From Mytilisepta virgata (taxonomy: Eukaryota > Mollusca > Bivalvia > Mytilida > Mytilidae), in contig CM051514.1 of the NCBI GenBank assembly GCA_028015205.1, forward strand, positions 33,186,150 to 33,250,149: a stretch of 64,000 nt of DNA, given 5' to 3'. Shown here in pieces: positions 34,362 through 46,777 of the stretch. Below the pieces are notes generated by a model. That model saw nothing but the letters and a program-made list of their open reading frames with translations, had not been told where the DNA came from and did no database searches. The number at the start of each line of letters is the position of its first letter. The first letter of the stretch is position 1. Made by a program: the position numbers and the translations under genes.

Positions 34362-35209
34362 AAGGTCTTTCCTATGTAAAGGAAAGACCTTAATAATAAG
34401 AATCCAATTTTTTGCACTTACCAGAATTAAGATGTATATAATTATTAATCCAAAAATCACACAATTAATATGATTATAATCTTCAAAAATAACCATTGAG
34501 ACAAGGCCCATCTTCAGTATTCAATGTGAAAAGAACTATTTCCAAGTATATTATTAATATTATTGATTAATTCCATGTAAAATTTTCATTTTGTTCATGT
34601 AAGAAGACACATCTTTTCGTGTTGTCTTCCTCTTTATTCCAAATTCAAATTTTGTTATATTGCAATACATGGGGATGTTTAAGGAGTTGTTTGATTCTGT
34701 TGAAGTGTTCCCTAAAAGATTACTAGCAATTAATTACCTAAATCTTTAAAATGTGATATATAATGTTAAGAAAAAAATATCCATTTTTGTTTAAATAAGA
34801 TATTTTTATTAAAAGTGATAGTAATTGCAGACCAATAGTTTAAGTTTTCCTTCATGTGTCCTCAAATTTCTGTGTAGATAGTACTTCCTGCCACCACAGA
34901 GAGGTCAATTGTGAACAGATGGCACATTTCTACAAGACCACTTTTATCTAAATCACATTAATTCCGTTTGATGCAACTGCCAAGAAATAATTTACAAATC
35001 AAACTGCTATATAAAAATAACTGCCAACATGAAACTGCTTTGAAATATTTAAACTGCTTAAATTAACAGTTAACTTTTACTAGTAGGCAGTTATTTTAAA
35101 CTGCCTAAATCAAAACTGCTTTAAACTGCTCCAAAACTGCTAAAAATTCAAGAAACTGCTATAAAACTGCCAATGAACTGCTTAAATAGGCAGTTCACTT
35201 TGACTTGGG
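34362..35209 (+). repeat. 848-bp tandem duplication, unit 2 (segment A)
   Basis: Nearly identical to 33514-34361. One visible difference is 'attattaatt' versus 'attattgatt'. Confidence 0.95.
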
Positions 35210-35219
35210 TAAGTATATA

Positions 35220-35432
35220 CTATCAAAAGAACTACTGGAACACAGAGATCAAAGCCAGGGGTGTTAAGTATTAGAGAATGTTAATTAGTCAGCAACAGGG
35301 ACTATCAGAGTAGCAAAAGAACTACTGGAACACAGAGGTAAAAGCCAGGGGTGTTTAGTATTAGAGAATGTTAATTAGTCAGCAACAGGGACTATCAGAG
35401 TATCAAAAGAATTACTGGAACACAGGTCAAAG
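35220..35432 (+). repeat. ~90-bp minisatellite, about 2.5 units
   Basis: The unit carries 'gaactactggaacacagag', 'ccaggggtgtt' and 'gtcagcaacagggactatc'. The other segment copies have about one unit more. Confidence 0.9.
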
Positions 35433-35747
35433 CAGGTGGTTTTTAGTGACATAAAAATCGTTTGTAACATTATATACTTTTCGATTTATATAGAAACAGT
35501 GTGTTTCAAACTATTCTGTAATATGTGATATTGCAGATGCAAACAATTATCTGAATTCATGTCCTTTATTGTTCATTTACATACAGATATGGGGATGTTG
35601 TATGATTTACACCCTAAAACAAACAAATCTCAAGGTATCTATTTAGGTTGTGACCCTTGCAATTGAATGTTGACCTGATTGAATTGTCTAATCTTGATAC
35701 ATATGGAAAACGTCGAAGGTCTAAATTTCACATATCGATCTGTTCGT

Positions 35748-36645
35748 TTGCGTTTGTACTATACATAAAAAGTATATAGAAATATTAGATATAAATCAAT
35801 TAAGAAGGAAAATTAGAAGGAAAAAGCCAACTAAATGATGGAATCAACTATGAACATATTGAAAAAAGTGGATGTAAATAAACTATTCGAAATTTGACAA
35901 TACAGCTGAGAAATAAAAATGAAATCGATACCACATCCACAAAATTTCTCTTACAGGAAGGAAAATTTATTAAAACGCCAAAGGCGTATTTCCTTCCTAA
36001 AATTCACAAGTTAAAAGATAATGTACTTAAAGAAATATAAAGTAATACATCATGTACTGAAAAAATACATGTACCAGCGAGACCAATTGTATCACAATGC
36101 TCTGGTCCCCTGGAGGATATTGAAAAATTCTTTGATTTCTTTTTACTTCCTATTGTCAGAAAACAAGAAACATATCTCGCTGACACGGGAAATTTCATAT
36201 GTAATATTGAATCAAACAAATTGGAGGGAAACCCTCTCTTAATATCTTACGACATAACAAGTCTTTATACGATTCTTAAGTTTTTGGAAATTATGCAATT
36301 CACGAGGAATGCACTAAACGAGAACATAGATATTTAATATGAAATTAAAAGACCAGAAACAGAGAATCTGATGAAAATTCTAAACATTTTATTAACAACA
36401 ATGAGTTTACATGCGATAACAAATCATACAAAAAATTATTGGAGTTTCAATGGGAGCAGTGGCTTCCCCTGAAATATGCGATATAGCATTATACGATCGT
36501 ATTAAACAAATCATAGACGATCTTCCATATAGAAACAATATAATCCTTCACAAAGGGATGAGAGATGATGGATTTATAACAGTTGATGGAAAGCCTGAAC
36601 AAATTGAAAAGCTGTTTGAAATAGCATATAAAAAACATGACCTCT
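35748..36645 (+). mobile_element. Penelope-like unit, 3'-truncated copy
   Basis: Identical to the first 898 bp of the 2411-bp array unit, including its in-frame stops. It breaks off within the RT remnant. A 15-bp filler (36646-36660) joins it to segment A'. No hammerhead is included. Confidence 0.95.
35890..36645 (+). pseudogene. Reverse transcriptase remnant (truncated copy)
   Basis: Same broken frame as in the array units, ending after the region around the catalytic RDDGF motif. Confidence 0.85.
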
Positions 36646-36660
36646 GTATTATGTATGCCT

Positions 36661-39399
36661 AAAAATGATGCCTAAATATGAAGGCTCGTGCTTGTATCTT
36701 AACTCAAACTTAATATTTGCCTGAAAAATCAAAAGTGATATTTATATAAAGGGAAATAACTCTTATAAGATGTCGTCAGATCCTTTTCGGCAGATGTGAT
36801 TAATGTGGGCACAGATGAACCAAAGAAATTGCAAAAGGTTTCATGTCGATATCTCTTACGGTTTTTGAGGAGATCTGATAACAGTCATAACAGTAATAGG
36901 GGAGGAAACTCTTATAAGGTACATGGGAACCCTTAGCGGCCTCACCACCTGATAGCTTATGTCTGACTGATACTTGGTGCCAAATTTCATGTCAATATGC
37001 CTAAAAACTTTTCCGACAAATTTAATTGAATTTTGGCAGGAGAAAGAATAATAATAATAATAATCATAAGAAATACAGTAAGGTCTTTCCTATGTAAAGG
37101 AAAGACCTTAATAATAAGAATCCAATTTTTTGCACTTACCAGAATTAAGATGTATATAATTATTAATCCAAAAATCACACAATTAATATGATTATAATCT
37201 TCAAAAATAACCATTGAGACAAGGCCCATCTTCAGTATTCAATGTGAAAAGAACTATTTCCAAGTATATTATTAATATTATTAATTAATTCCATGTAAAA
37301 TTTTCATTTTGTTCATGTAAGAAGACACATCTTTTCGTGTTGTCTTCCTCTTTATTCCAAATTCAAATTTTGTTATATTGCAATACATGGGGATGTTTAA
37401 GGAGTTGTTTGATTCTGTTGAAGTGTTCCCTAAAAGATTACTAGCAATTAATTACCTAAATCTTTAAAATGTGATATATAATGTTAAGAAAAAAATATCC
37501 ATTTTTGTTTAAATAAGATATTTTTATTAAAAGTGATAGTAATTGCAGACCAATAGTTTAAGTTTTCCTTCATGTGTCCTCAAATTTCTGTGTAGATAGT
37601 ACTTCCTGCCACCACAGAGAGGTCAATTGTGAACAGATGGCACATTTCTACAAGACCACTTTTATCTAAATCACATTAATTCCGTTTGATGCAACTGCCA
37701 AGAAATAATTTACAAATCAAACTGCTATATAAAAATAACTGCCAACATGAAACTGCTTTGAAATATTTAAACTGCTTAAATTAACAGTTAACTTTTACTA
37801 GTAGGCAGTTATTTTAAACTGCCTAAATCAAAACTGCTTTAAACTGCTCCAAAACTGCTAAAAATTCAAGAAACTGCTATAAAACTGCCAATGAACTGCT
37901 TAAATAGGCAGTTCACTTTGACTTGGGAAGGTCTTTCCTATGTAAAGGAAAGACCTTAATAATAAGAATCCAATTTTTTGCACTTACCAGAATTAAGATG
38001 TATATAATTATTAATCCAAAAATCACACAATTAATATGATTATAATCTTCAAAAATAACCATTGAGACAAGGCCCATCTTCAGTATTCAATGTGAAAAGA
38101 ACTATTTCCAAGTATATTATTAATATTATTGATTAATTCCATGTAAAATTTTCATTTTGTTCATGTAAGAAGACACATCTTTTCGTGTTGTCTTCCTCTT
38201 TATTCCAAATTCAAATTTTGTTATATTGCAATACATGGGGATGTTTAAGGAGTTGTTTGATTCTGTTGAAGTGTTCCCTAAAAGATTACTAGCAATTAAT
38301 TACCTAAATCTTTAAAATGTGATATATAATGTTAAGAAAAAAATATCCATTTTTGTTTAAATAAGATATTTTTATTAAAAGTGATAGTAATTGCAGACCA
38401 ATAGTTTAAGTTTTCCTTCATGTGTCCTCAAATTTCTGTGTAGATAGTACTTCCTGCCACCACAGAGAGGTCAATTGTGAACAGATGGCACATTTCTACA
38501 AGACCACTTTTATCTAAATCACATTAATTCCGTTTGATGCAACTGCCAAGAAATAATTTACAAATCAAACTGCTATATAAAAATAACTGCCAACATGAAA
38601 CTGCTTTGAAATATTTAAACTGCTTAAATTAACAGTTAACTTTTACTAGTAGGCAGTTATTTTAAACTGCCTAAATCAAAACTGCTTTAAACTGCTCCAA
38701 AACTGCTAAAAATTCAAGAAACTGCTATAAAACTGCCAATGAACTGCTTAAATAGGCAGTTCACTTTGACTTGGGTAAGTATATACTATCAAAAGAACTA
38801 CTGGAACACAGAGATCAAAGCCAGGGGTGTTTAGTATTAGAGAATGTTAATTAGTCAGCAACAGGGACTATCAGAGTATCAACGAACTACTGGAACACAG
38901 AGGTCAAAACCAGGGGTGTTTAGTATTATAGAATGTTGATTAGTCAGCAACAGGGACTATCAGAGTAGCAAAAGAACTACTGGAACACAGAGGTAAAAGC
39001 CAGGGGTGTTTAGTATTAGAGAATGTTAATTAGTCAGCAACAGGGACTATCAGAGTATCAAAAGAATTACTGGAACACAGGTCAAAGCAGGTGGTTTTTA
39101 GTGACATAAAAATCGTTTGTAACATTATATACTTTTCGATTTATATAGAAACAGTGTGTTTCAAACTATTCTGTAATATGTGATATTGCAGATGCAAACA
39201 ATTATCTGAATTCATGTCCTTTATTGTTCATTTACATACAGATATGGGGATGTTGTATGATTTACACCCTAAAACAAACAAATCTCAAGGTATCTATTTA
39301 GGTTGTGACCCTTGCAATTGAATGTTGACCTGATTGAATTGTCTAATCTTGATACATATGGAAAACGTCGAAGGTCTAAATTTCACATATCGATCTGTT
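36661..39399 (+). repeat. Segment A', copy 2 (starts 1184 bp into the segment)
   Basis: Aligns with 33095 onward. It contains the 848-bp duplication at 37080-37927 and 37928-38775, and an extra ~90-bp minisatellite unit compared with segment A. Confidence 0.95.
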
Positions 39400-39544
39400 C
39401 GTTTGCGTTTGTACTATACATAAAAAGTATATAGAAATATTAGATATAAATCAATTAAGAAGGAAAATTAGAAGGAAAAAGCCAACTAAATGATGGAATC
39501 AACTATGAACATATTGAAAAAAGTGGATGTAAATAAACTATTCG

Positions 39545-40809
39545 AAATTTGACAATACAGCTGAGAAATAAAAATGAAATCGATACCACATCCACAAAAT
39601 TTCTCTTACAGGAAGGAAAATTTATTAAAACGCCAAAGGCGTATTTCCTTCCTAAAATTCACAAGTTAAAAGATAATGTACTTAAAGAAATATAAAGTAA
39701 TACATCATGTACTGAAAAAATACATGTACCAGCGAGACCAATTGTATCACAATGCTCTGGTCCCCTGGAGGATATTGAAAAATTCTTTGATTTCTTTTTA
39801 CTTCCTATTGTCAGAAAACAAGAAACATATCTCGCTGACACGGGAAATTTCATATGTAATATTGAATCAAACAAATTGGAGGGAAACCCTCTCTTAATAT
39901 CTTACGACATAACAAGTCTTTATACGATTCTTAAGTTTTTGGAAATTATGCAATTCACGAGGAATGCACTAAACGAGAACATAGATATTTAATATGAAAT
40001 TAAAAGACCAGAAACAGAGAATCTGATGAAAATTCTAAACATTTTATTAACAACAATGAGTTTACATGCGATAACAAATCATACAAAAAATTATTGGAGT
40101 TTCAATGGGAGCAGTGGCTTCCCCTGAAATATGCGATATAGCATTATACGATCGTATTAAACAAATCATAGACGATCTTCCATATAGAAACAATATAATC
40201 CTTCACAAAGGGATGAGAGATGATGGATTTATAACAGTTGATGGAAAGCCTGAACAAATTGAAAAGCTGTTTGAAATAGCATATAAAAAACATGACCTCT
40301 TAAAATTCACATTTGAAACAGATATAAATTCTATGAAATTTCCAGACGTTGAAATATATAAAGGACAACGATATTCTGAAAAAGGGTGTTCTAGATATTA
40401 AATGTTATAGCAGGCATACGGAGAAAATCCAATACTTGCATCGTACATCCTTTAATAAGAATTCTGCGGAATACAAGTGATAGACAAAAATATAAAGAGA
40501 GATTAGAACTCTTTGACGAAAAGCTTGTAAAGAGAGGTTATAATAAAAGTCCATGTATGGGAAATCCTAAATACCATAAACTATGAGGAGAGAAACATAA
40601 GAATTAAAAGAAAATATCGGAAACGGAATTTTAAAAATATGTTAATAACCTCATATCATCCAAAAGGTGATATTTTACAACGACTTATAACTAAAGTTTG
40701 GTACTTAATACGAAATTACCCTATTATACAGACCATATTTAAGTCTAAACCATACGTGGCTTTCAAAAAAAGGGGAAGAAGTATCAAAGATGTATTAACA
40801 AATAGTTGA
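39545..40809 (+). pseudogene. Penelope-like reverse transcriptase remnant, unit 1
   Basis: Conserved blocks appear in order: AYFLPKIHK (the YxLPKxHK of Penelope-like RTs), ARPIVSQCSGPLEDI, LISYDITSLYT (first catalytic Asp), GVSMGAVASPEICDI, RDDGFITVDG (catalytic DD), LKFTFETDINSMKFPDVEI, YLHRTSFNKNS, and near the end VAFKKRGRSIKDVLTNS. The frame is broken by TAA at 39693-39695 and 39990-39992, by a shift near the A-run at about 40085, and by others after 40380. It would have copied element RNA into DNA in the nucleus. The same lesions recur in every copy, so the parent was already dead. Confidence 0.88.
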
Positions 40810-41535
40810 CAAGTAGATTAAGAAATGTCGGCAATTAACAAATCAATCAATGTCACACAATGATGATACTATATCTGCGCAGCTGGACGATAGATATATT
40901 GAAGGCATTATCTAATATGACCATATTATGCATAAAAAATGCTGATGGCCGAACTTAGATAAACAATGAATAACATGTTATTATAAGATAAAATAAGGGT
41001 TGAATATACCCAATACTGAATATTTTTATTTATTAAATAATAATACTATAATAATTGCCTGGAAGATGGAAAAGATAGTCAGAAAGAAAGGAAATATATG
41101 GTTACATAAAACAATTCTTAAATTTGACGTTGGGATGACCTTGACTTAAGATTACCCTTCAGAAACCACGCCTTAAAAATAAAACAATATACAAATTCAG
41201 TGGTACACATTACCCAATCAACGTTAAGACGAAATGATTGACAACATATAGTCTTATAATACAGACAGTAAAATGAATTTCCTTCGTTGCAGACAAAAAT
41301 AGTCGCAACGAAACATGCAATGCAATAAAAAGCAATAGCTAAAGCATGCTAAATATACATCAATTATTCACAACTGAATAGATGTATATAATAATAAGTG
41401 ACATATAATTATGCACTTAAACAAAGGGATGTGACCTCCCTAATTGTCAAAATATTAAACATATACATAATACAGATTCTGAAGATTCTTCACTTTCCAT
41501 GCATGAAAATGCAAATAATTTTTTTAAATATGGGA

Positions 41536-41629
41536 TGGCCTCTGATGAGGGTTGCCCTGGAGAAACTCCTAAAATAACCCGAAACATTGAAAAATCCAAA
41601 CCTATAGTACAATACGCAATGTAAGGTCA
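41536..41629 (+). ncRNA. Type I hammerhead ribozyme candidate, unit 1
   Basis: Same sequence as the fully described copy at 43947-44040. Confidence 0.85.
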
Positions 41630-41955
41630 AAGATACGATACATACCATGAATGGGTGGATTTATGATCATCTATATAAGAACTTTATGATCATCTATATA
41701 AGAATGTGATTCGGTGATTAATTTCACCGGTTTTGATCTCATCCGTGAATCAAGCCTGTTTTGGGCTTCGATCCTCATTTGTGATATGGTACGACGTATC
41801 TTTGATCAAAAAATTGCGTTTGTACTATACATAAAAAGTATATAGAAATATTAGATATAAATCAATTAAGAAGGAAAATTAGAAGGAAAAAGCCAACTAA
41901 ATGATGGAATCAACTATGAACATATTGAAAAAAGTGGATGTAAATAAACTATTCG

Positions 41956-43220
41956 AAATTTGACAATACAGCTGAGAAATAAAAATGAAATCGATACCAC
42001 ATCCACAAAATTTCTCTTACAGGAAGGAAAATTTATTAAAACGCCAAAGGCGTATTTCCTTCCTAAAATTCACAAGTTAAAAGATAATGTACTTAAAGAA
42101 ATATAAAGTAATACATCATGTACTGAAAAAATACATGTACCAGCGAGACCAATTGTATCACAATGCTCTGGTCCCCTGGAGGATATTGAAAAATTCTTTG
42201 ATTTCTTTTTACTTCCTATTGTCAGAAAACAAGAAACATATCTCGCTGACACGGGAAATTTCATATGTAATATTGAATCAAACAAATTGGAGGGAAACCC
42301 TCTCTTAATATCTTACGACATAACAAGTCTTTATACGATTCTTAAGTTTTTGGAAATTATGCAATTCACGAGGAATGCACTAAACGAGAACATAGATATT
42401 TAATATGAAATTAAAAGACCAGAAACAGAGAATCTGATGAAAATTCTAAACATTTTATTAACAACAATGAGTTTACATGCGATAACAAATCATACAAAAA
42501 ATTATTGGAGTTTCAATGGGAGCAGTGGCTTCCCCTGAAATATGCGATATAGCATTATACGATCGTATTAAACAAATCATAGACGATCTTCCATATAGAA
42601 ACAATATAATCCTTCACAAAGGGATGAGAGATGATGGATTTATAACAGTTGATGGAAAGCCTGAACAAATTGAAAAGCTGTTTGAAATAGCATATAAAAA
42701 ACATGACCTCTTAAAATTCACATTTGAAACAGATATAAATTCTATGAAATTTCCAGACGTTGAAATATATAAAGGACAACGATATTCTGAAAAAGGGTGT
42801 TCTAGATATTAAATGTTATAGCAGGCATACGGAGAAAATCCAATACTTGCATCGTACATCCTTTAATAAGAATTCTGCGGAATACAAGTGATAGACAAAA
42901 ATATAAAGAGAGATTAGAACTCTTTGACGAAAAGCTTGTAAAGAGAGGTTATAATAAAAGTCCATGTATGGGAAATCCTAAATACCATAAACTATGAGGA
43001 GAGAAACATAAGAATTAAAAGAAAATATCGGAAACGGAATTTTAAAAATATGTTAATAACCTCATATCATCCAAAAGGTGATATTTTACAACGACTTATA
43101 ACTAAAGTTTGGTACTTAATACGAAATTACCCTATTATACAGACCATATTTAAGTCTAAACCATACGTGGCTTTCAAAAAAAGGGGAAGAAGTATCAAAG
43201 ATGTATTAACAAATAGTTGA
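41956..43220 (+). pseudogene. Reverse transcriptase remnant, unit 2
   Basis: Same stops and frameshifts as unit 1. Confidence 0.88.
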
Positions 43221-43946
43221 CAAGTAGATTAAGAAATGTCGGCAATTAACAAATCAATCAATGTCACACAATGATGATACTATATCTGCGCAGCTGGACG
43301 ATAGATATATTGAAGGCATTATCTAATATGACCATATTATGCATAAAAAATGCTGATGGCCGAACTTAGATAAACAATGAATAACATGTTATTATAAGAT
43401 AAAATAAGGGTTGAATATACCCAATACTGAATATTTTTATTTATTAAATAATAATACTATAATAATTGCCTGGAAGATGGAAAAGATAGTCAGAAAGAAA
43501 GGAAATATATGGTTACATAAAACAATTCTTAAATTTGACGTTGGGATGACCTTGACTTAAGATTACCCTTCAGAAACCACGCCTTAAAAATAAAACAATA
43601 TACAAATTCAGTGGTACACATTACCCAATCAACGTTAAGACGAAATGATTGACAACATATAGTCTTATAATACAGACAGTAAAATGAATTTCCTTCGTTG
43701 CAGACAAAAATAGTCGCAACGAAACATGCAATGCAATAAAAAGCAATAGCTAAAGCATGCTAAATATACATCAATTATTCACAACTGAATAGATGTATAT
43801 AATAATAAGTGACATATAATTATGCACTTAAACAAAGGGATGTGACCTCCCTAATTGTCAAAATATTAAACATATACATAATACAGATTCTGAAGATTCT
43901 TCACTTTCCATGCATGAAAATGCAAATAATTTTTTTAAATATGGGA

Positions 43947-44040
43947 TGGCCTCTGATGAGGGTTGCCCTGGAGAAACTCCTAAAATAACCCGAAACATTG
44001 AAAAATCCAAACCTATAGTACAATACGCAATGTAAGGTCA
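43947..44040 (+). ncRNA. Type I hammerhead ribozyme candidate, unit 2 (reference description)
   Basis: Read 5' to 3': TGGCCT (stem I, 43947-43952); core CTGATGA (43953-43959); GGGTT (stem II, 43960-43964); a loop containing its own GGAG-AAA-CTCC hairpin; AACCC (43987-43991); core GAA (43992-43994); ACATTG (stem III, 43995-44000); a 27-base loop; CAATGT (44028-44033); A (position 17, 44034); AGGTCA (stem I, 44035-44040). Stem I has six pairs (one G-U), stem II five, stem III six. G10.1-C11.1, A15.1-U16.1 and the NUH triplet GTA are all as required. Predicted cleavage is between 44034 and 44035. Stem I is the open helix, so it is type I, as reported for Penelope-like elements. No folding program was run. 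Confidence 0.88.
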
Positions 44041-44366
44041 AAGATACGATACATACCATGAATGGGTGGATTTATGATCATCTATATAAGAACTTTATGA
44101 TCATCTATATAAGAATGTGATTCGGTGATTAATTTCACCGGTTTTGATCTCATCCGTGAATCAAGCCTGTTTTGGGCTTCGATCCTCATTTGTGATATGG
44201 TACGACGTATCTTTGATCAAAAAATTGCGTTTGTACTATACATAAAAAGTATATAGAAATATTAGATATAAATCAATTAAGAAGGAAAATTAGAAGGAAA
44301 AAGCCAACTAAATGATGGAATCAACTATGAACATATTGAAAAAAGTGGATGTAAATAAACTATTCG

Positions 44367-45631
44367 AAATTTGACAATACAGCTGAGAAATAAAAATGAA
44401 ATCGATACCACATCCACAAAATTTCTCTTACAGGAAGGAAAATTTATTAAAACGCCAAAGGCGTATTTCCTTCCTAAAATTCACAAGTTAAAAGATAATG
44501 TACTTAAAGAAATATAAAGTAATACATCATGTACTGAAAAAATACATGTACCAGCGAGACCAATTGTATCACAATGCTCTGGTCCCCTGGAGGATATTGA
44601 AAAATTCTTTGATTTCTTTTTACTTCCTATTGTCAGAAAACAAGAAACATATCTCGCTGACACGGGAAATTTCATATGTAATATTGAATCAAACAAATTG
44701 GAGGGAAACCCTCTCTTAATATCTTACGACATAACAAGTCTTTATACGATTCTTAAGTTTTTGGAAATTATGCAATTCACGAGGAATGCACTAAACGAGA
44801 ACATAGATATTTAATATGAAATTAAAAGACCAGAAACAGAGAATCTGATGAAAATTCTAAACATTTTATTAACAACAATGAGTTTACATGCGATAACAAA
44901 TCATACAAAAAATTATTGGAGTTTCAATGGGAGCAGTGGCTTCCCCTGAAATATGCGATATAGCATTATACGATCGTATTAAACAAATCATAGACGATCT
45001 TCCATATAGAAACAATATAATCCTTCACAAAGGGATGAGAGATGATGGATTTATAACAGTTGATGGAAAGCCTGAACAAATTGAAAAGCTGTTTGAAATA
45101 GCATATAAAAAACATGACCTCTTAAAATTCACATTTGAAACAGATATAAATTCTATGAAATTTCCAGACGTTGAAATATATAAAGGACAACGATATTCTG
45201 AAAAAGGGTGTTCTAGATATTAAATGTTATAGCAGGCATACGGAGAAAATCCAATACTTGCATCGTACATCCTTTAATAAGAATTCTGCGGAATACAAGT
45301 GATAGACAAAAATATAAAGAGAGATTAGAACTCTTTGACGAAAAGCTTGTAAAGAGAGGTTATAATAAAAGTCCATGTATGGGAAATCCTAAATACCATA
45401 AACTATGAGGAGAGAAACATAAGAATTAAAAGAAAATATCGGAAACGGAATTTTAAAAATATGTTAATAACCTCATATCATCCAAAAGGTGATATTTTAC
45501 AACGACTTATAACTAAAGTTTGGTACTTAATACGAAATTACCCTATTATACAGACCATATTTAAGTCTAAACCATACGTGGCTTTCAAAAAAAGGGGAAG
45601 AAGTATCAAAGATGTATTAACAAATAGTTGA
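44367..45631 (+). pseudogene. Reverse transcriptase remnant, unit 3
   Basis: Same lesions as unit 1. Confidence 0.88.
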
Positions 45632-46357
45632 CAAGTAGATTAAGAAATGTCGGCAATTAACAAATCAATCAATGTCACACAATGATGATACTATATCTGC
45701 GCAGCTGGACGATAGATATATTGAAGGCATTATCTAATATGACCATATTATGCATAAAAAATGCTGATGGCCGAACTTAGATAAACAATGAATAACATGT
45801 TATTATAAGATAAAATAAGGGTTGAATATACCCAATACTGAATATTTTTATTTATTAAATAATAATACTATAATAATTGCCTGGAAGATGGAAAAGATAG
45901 TCAGAAAGAAAGGAAATATATGGTTACATAAAACAATTCTTAAATTTGACGTTGGGATGACCTTGACTTAAGATTACCCTTCAGAAACCACGCCTTAAAA
46001 ATAAAACAATATACAAATTCAGTGGTACACATTACCCAATCAACGTTAAGACGAAATGATTGACAACATATAGTCTTATAATACAGACAGTAAAATGAAT
46101 TTCCTTCGTTGCAGACAAAAATAGTCGCAACGAAACATGCAATGCAATAAAAAGCAATAGCTAAAGCATGCTAAATATACATCAATTATTCACAACTGAA
46201 TAGATGTATATAATAATAAGTGACATATAATTATGCACTTAAACAAAGGGATGTGACCTCCCTAATTGTCAAAATATTAAACATATACATAATACAGATT
46301 CTGAAGATTCTTCACTTTCCATGCATGAAAATGCAAATAATTTTTTTAAATATGGGA

Positions 46358-46451
46358 TGGCCTCTGATGAGGGTTGCCCTGGAGAAACTCCTAAAATAAC
46401 CCGAAACATTGAAAAATCCAAACCTATAGTACAATACGCAATGTAAGGTCA
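46358..46451 (+). ncRNA. Type I hammerhead ribozyme candidate, unit 3
   Basis: Identical to 43947-44040. Confidence 0.85.
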
Positions 46452-46777
46452 AAGATACGATACATACCATGAATGGGTGGATTTATGATCATCTATATAA
46501 GAACTTTATGATCATCTATATAAGAATGTGATTCGGTGATTAATTTCACCGGTTTTGATCTCATCCGTGAATCAAGCCTGTTTTGGGCTTCGATCCTCAT
46601 TTGTGATATGGTACGACGTATCTTTGATCAAAAAATTGCGTTTGTACTATACATAAAAAGTATATAGAAATATTAGATATAAATCAATTAAGAAGGAAAA
46701 TTAGAAGGAAAAAGCCAACTAAATGATGGAATCAACTATGAACATATTGAAAAAAGTGGATGTAAATAAACTATTCG

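Larger units (their letters stand above)
30545..35209. mobile_element. Candidate DNA transposon with TA flanks and iterated GCAGTT subterminal motifs
   Basis: CCCAAGTCAAAGT (30545-30557) is inverted as ACTTTGACTTGGG ending at 35209, with TA on both outer sides (30543-30544, 35210-35211). The first ~240 bp carry about nine GCAGTT motifs. The last ~240 bp carry about eleven AACTGC motifs, the inverse. No transposase frame is visible, so it would be non-autonomous. The right portion has been duplicated in tandem (848 bp), so the original element may have ended at 34361. Confidence 0.65.
31911..35744 (+). repeat. Segment A, copy 1 of a ~3.9-kb segmental repeat
   Basis: It aligns base for base with 56146-60059 (offset 24235, then 24226 after a G-run length change). 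Its part from 33095 onward aligns with 36661-39399 (offset 3566). It contains two perfect DR1 motifs (32772-32784, 33060-33072), the 848-bp duplication and the ~90-bp minisatellite. Short open frames inside recur in each copy only because the DNA is duplicated; none resembles a known family. Confidence 0.95.
39403..41813 (+). mobile_element. Penelope-like 2411-bp tandem unit 1
   Basis: Unit order: a 140-bp lead; an RT remnant (+142 to +1406); an AT-rich stretch without coding signs; a hammerhead ribozyme (+2134 to +2227); and a 184-bp tail with a direct repeat 'tatgatcatctatataag'. Tandem head-to-tail copies and a hammerhead near the junction are known traits of Penelope-like elements. No GIY-YIG endonuclease is recognisable. 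This first unit starts abruptly next to segment A', without an upstream ribozyme copy or an obvious target duplication. Confidence 0.92.
41814..44224 (+). mobile_element. Penelope-like 2411-bp tandem unit 2
   Basis: Full-length repeat of unit 1. No difference noticed by eye. Confidence 0.95.
44225..46635 (+). mobile_element. Penelope-like 2411-bp tandem unit 3
   Basis: Full-length repeat, no difference noticed from unit 2. Confidence 0.95.

Noticed and set aside
39659..39874. 71-codon minus-strand open frame repeated in every unit
   Set aside because: Shadow of the RT remnant on the opposite strand.
39676..39897. 73-codon open frame repeated in every array unit
   Set aside because: It lies in the wrong frame over the reverse transcriptase remnant; the conserved RT blocks are in another frame.
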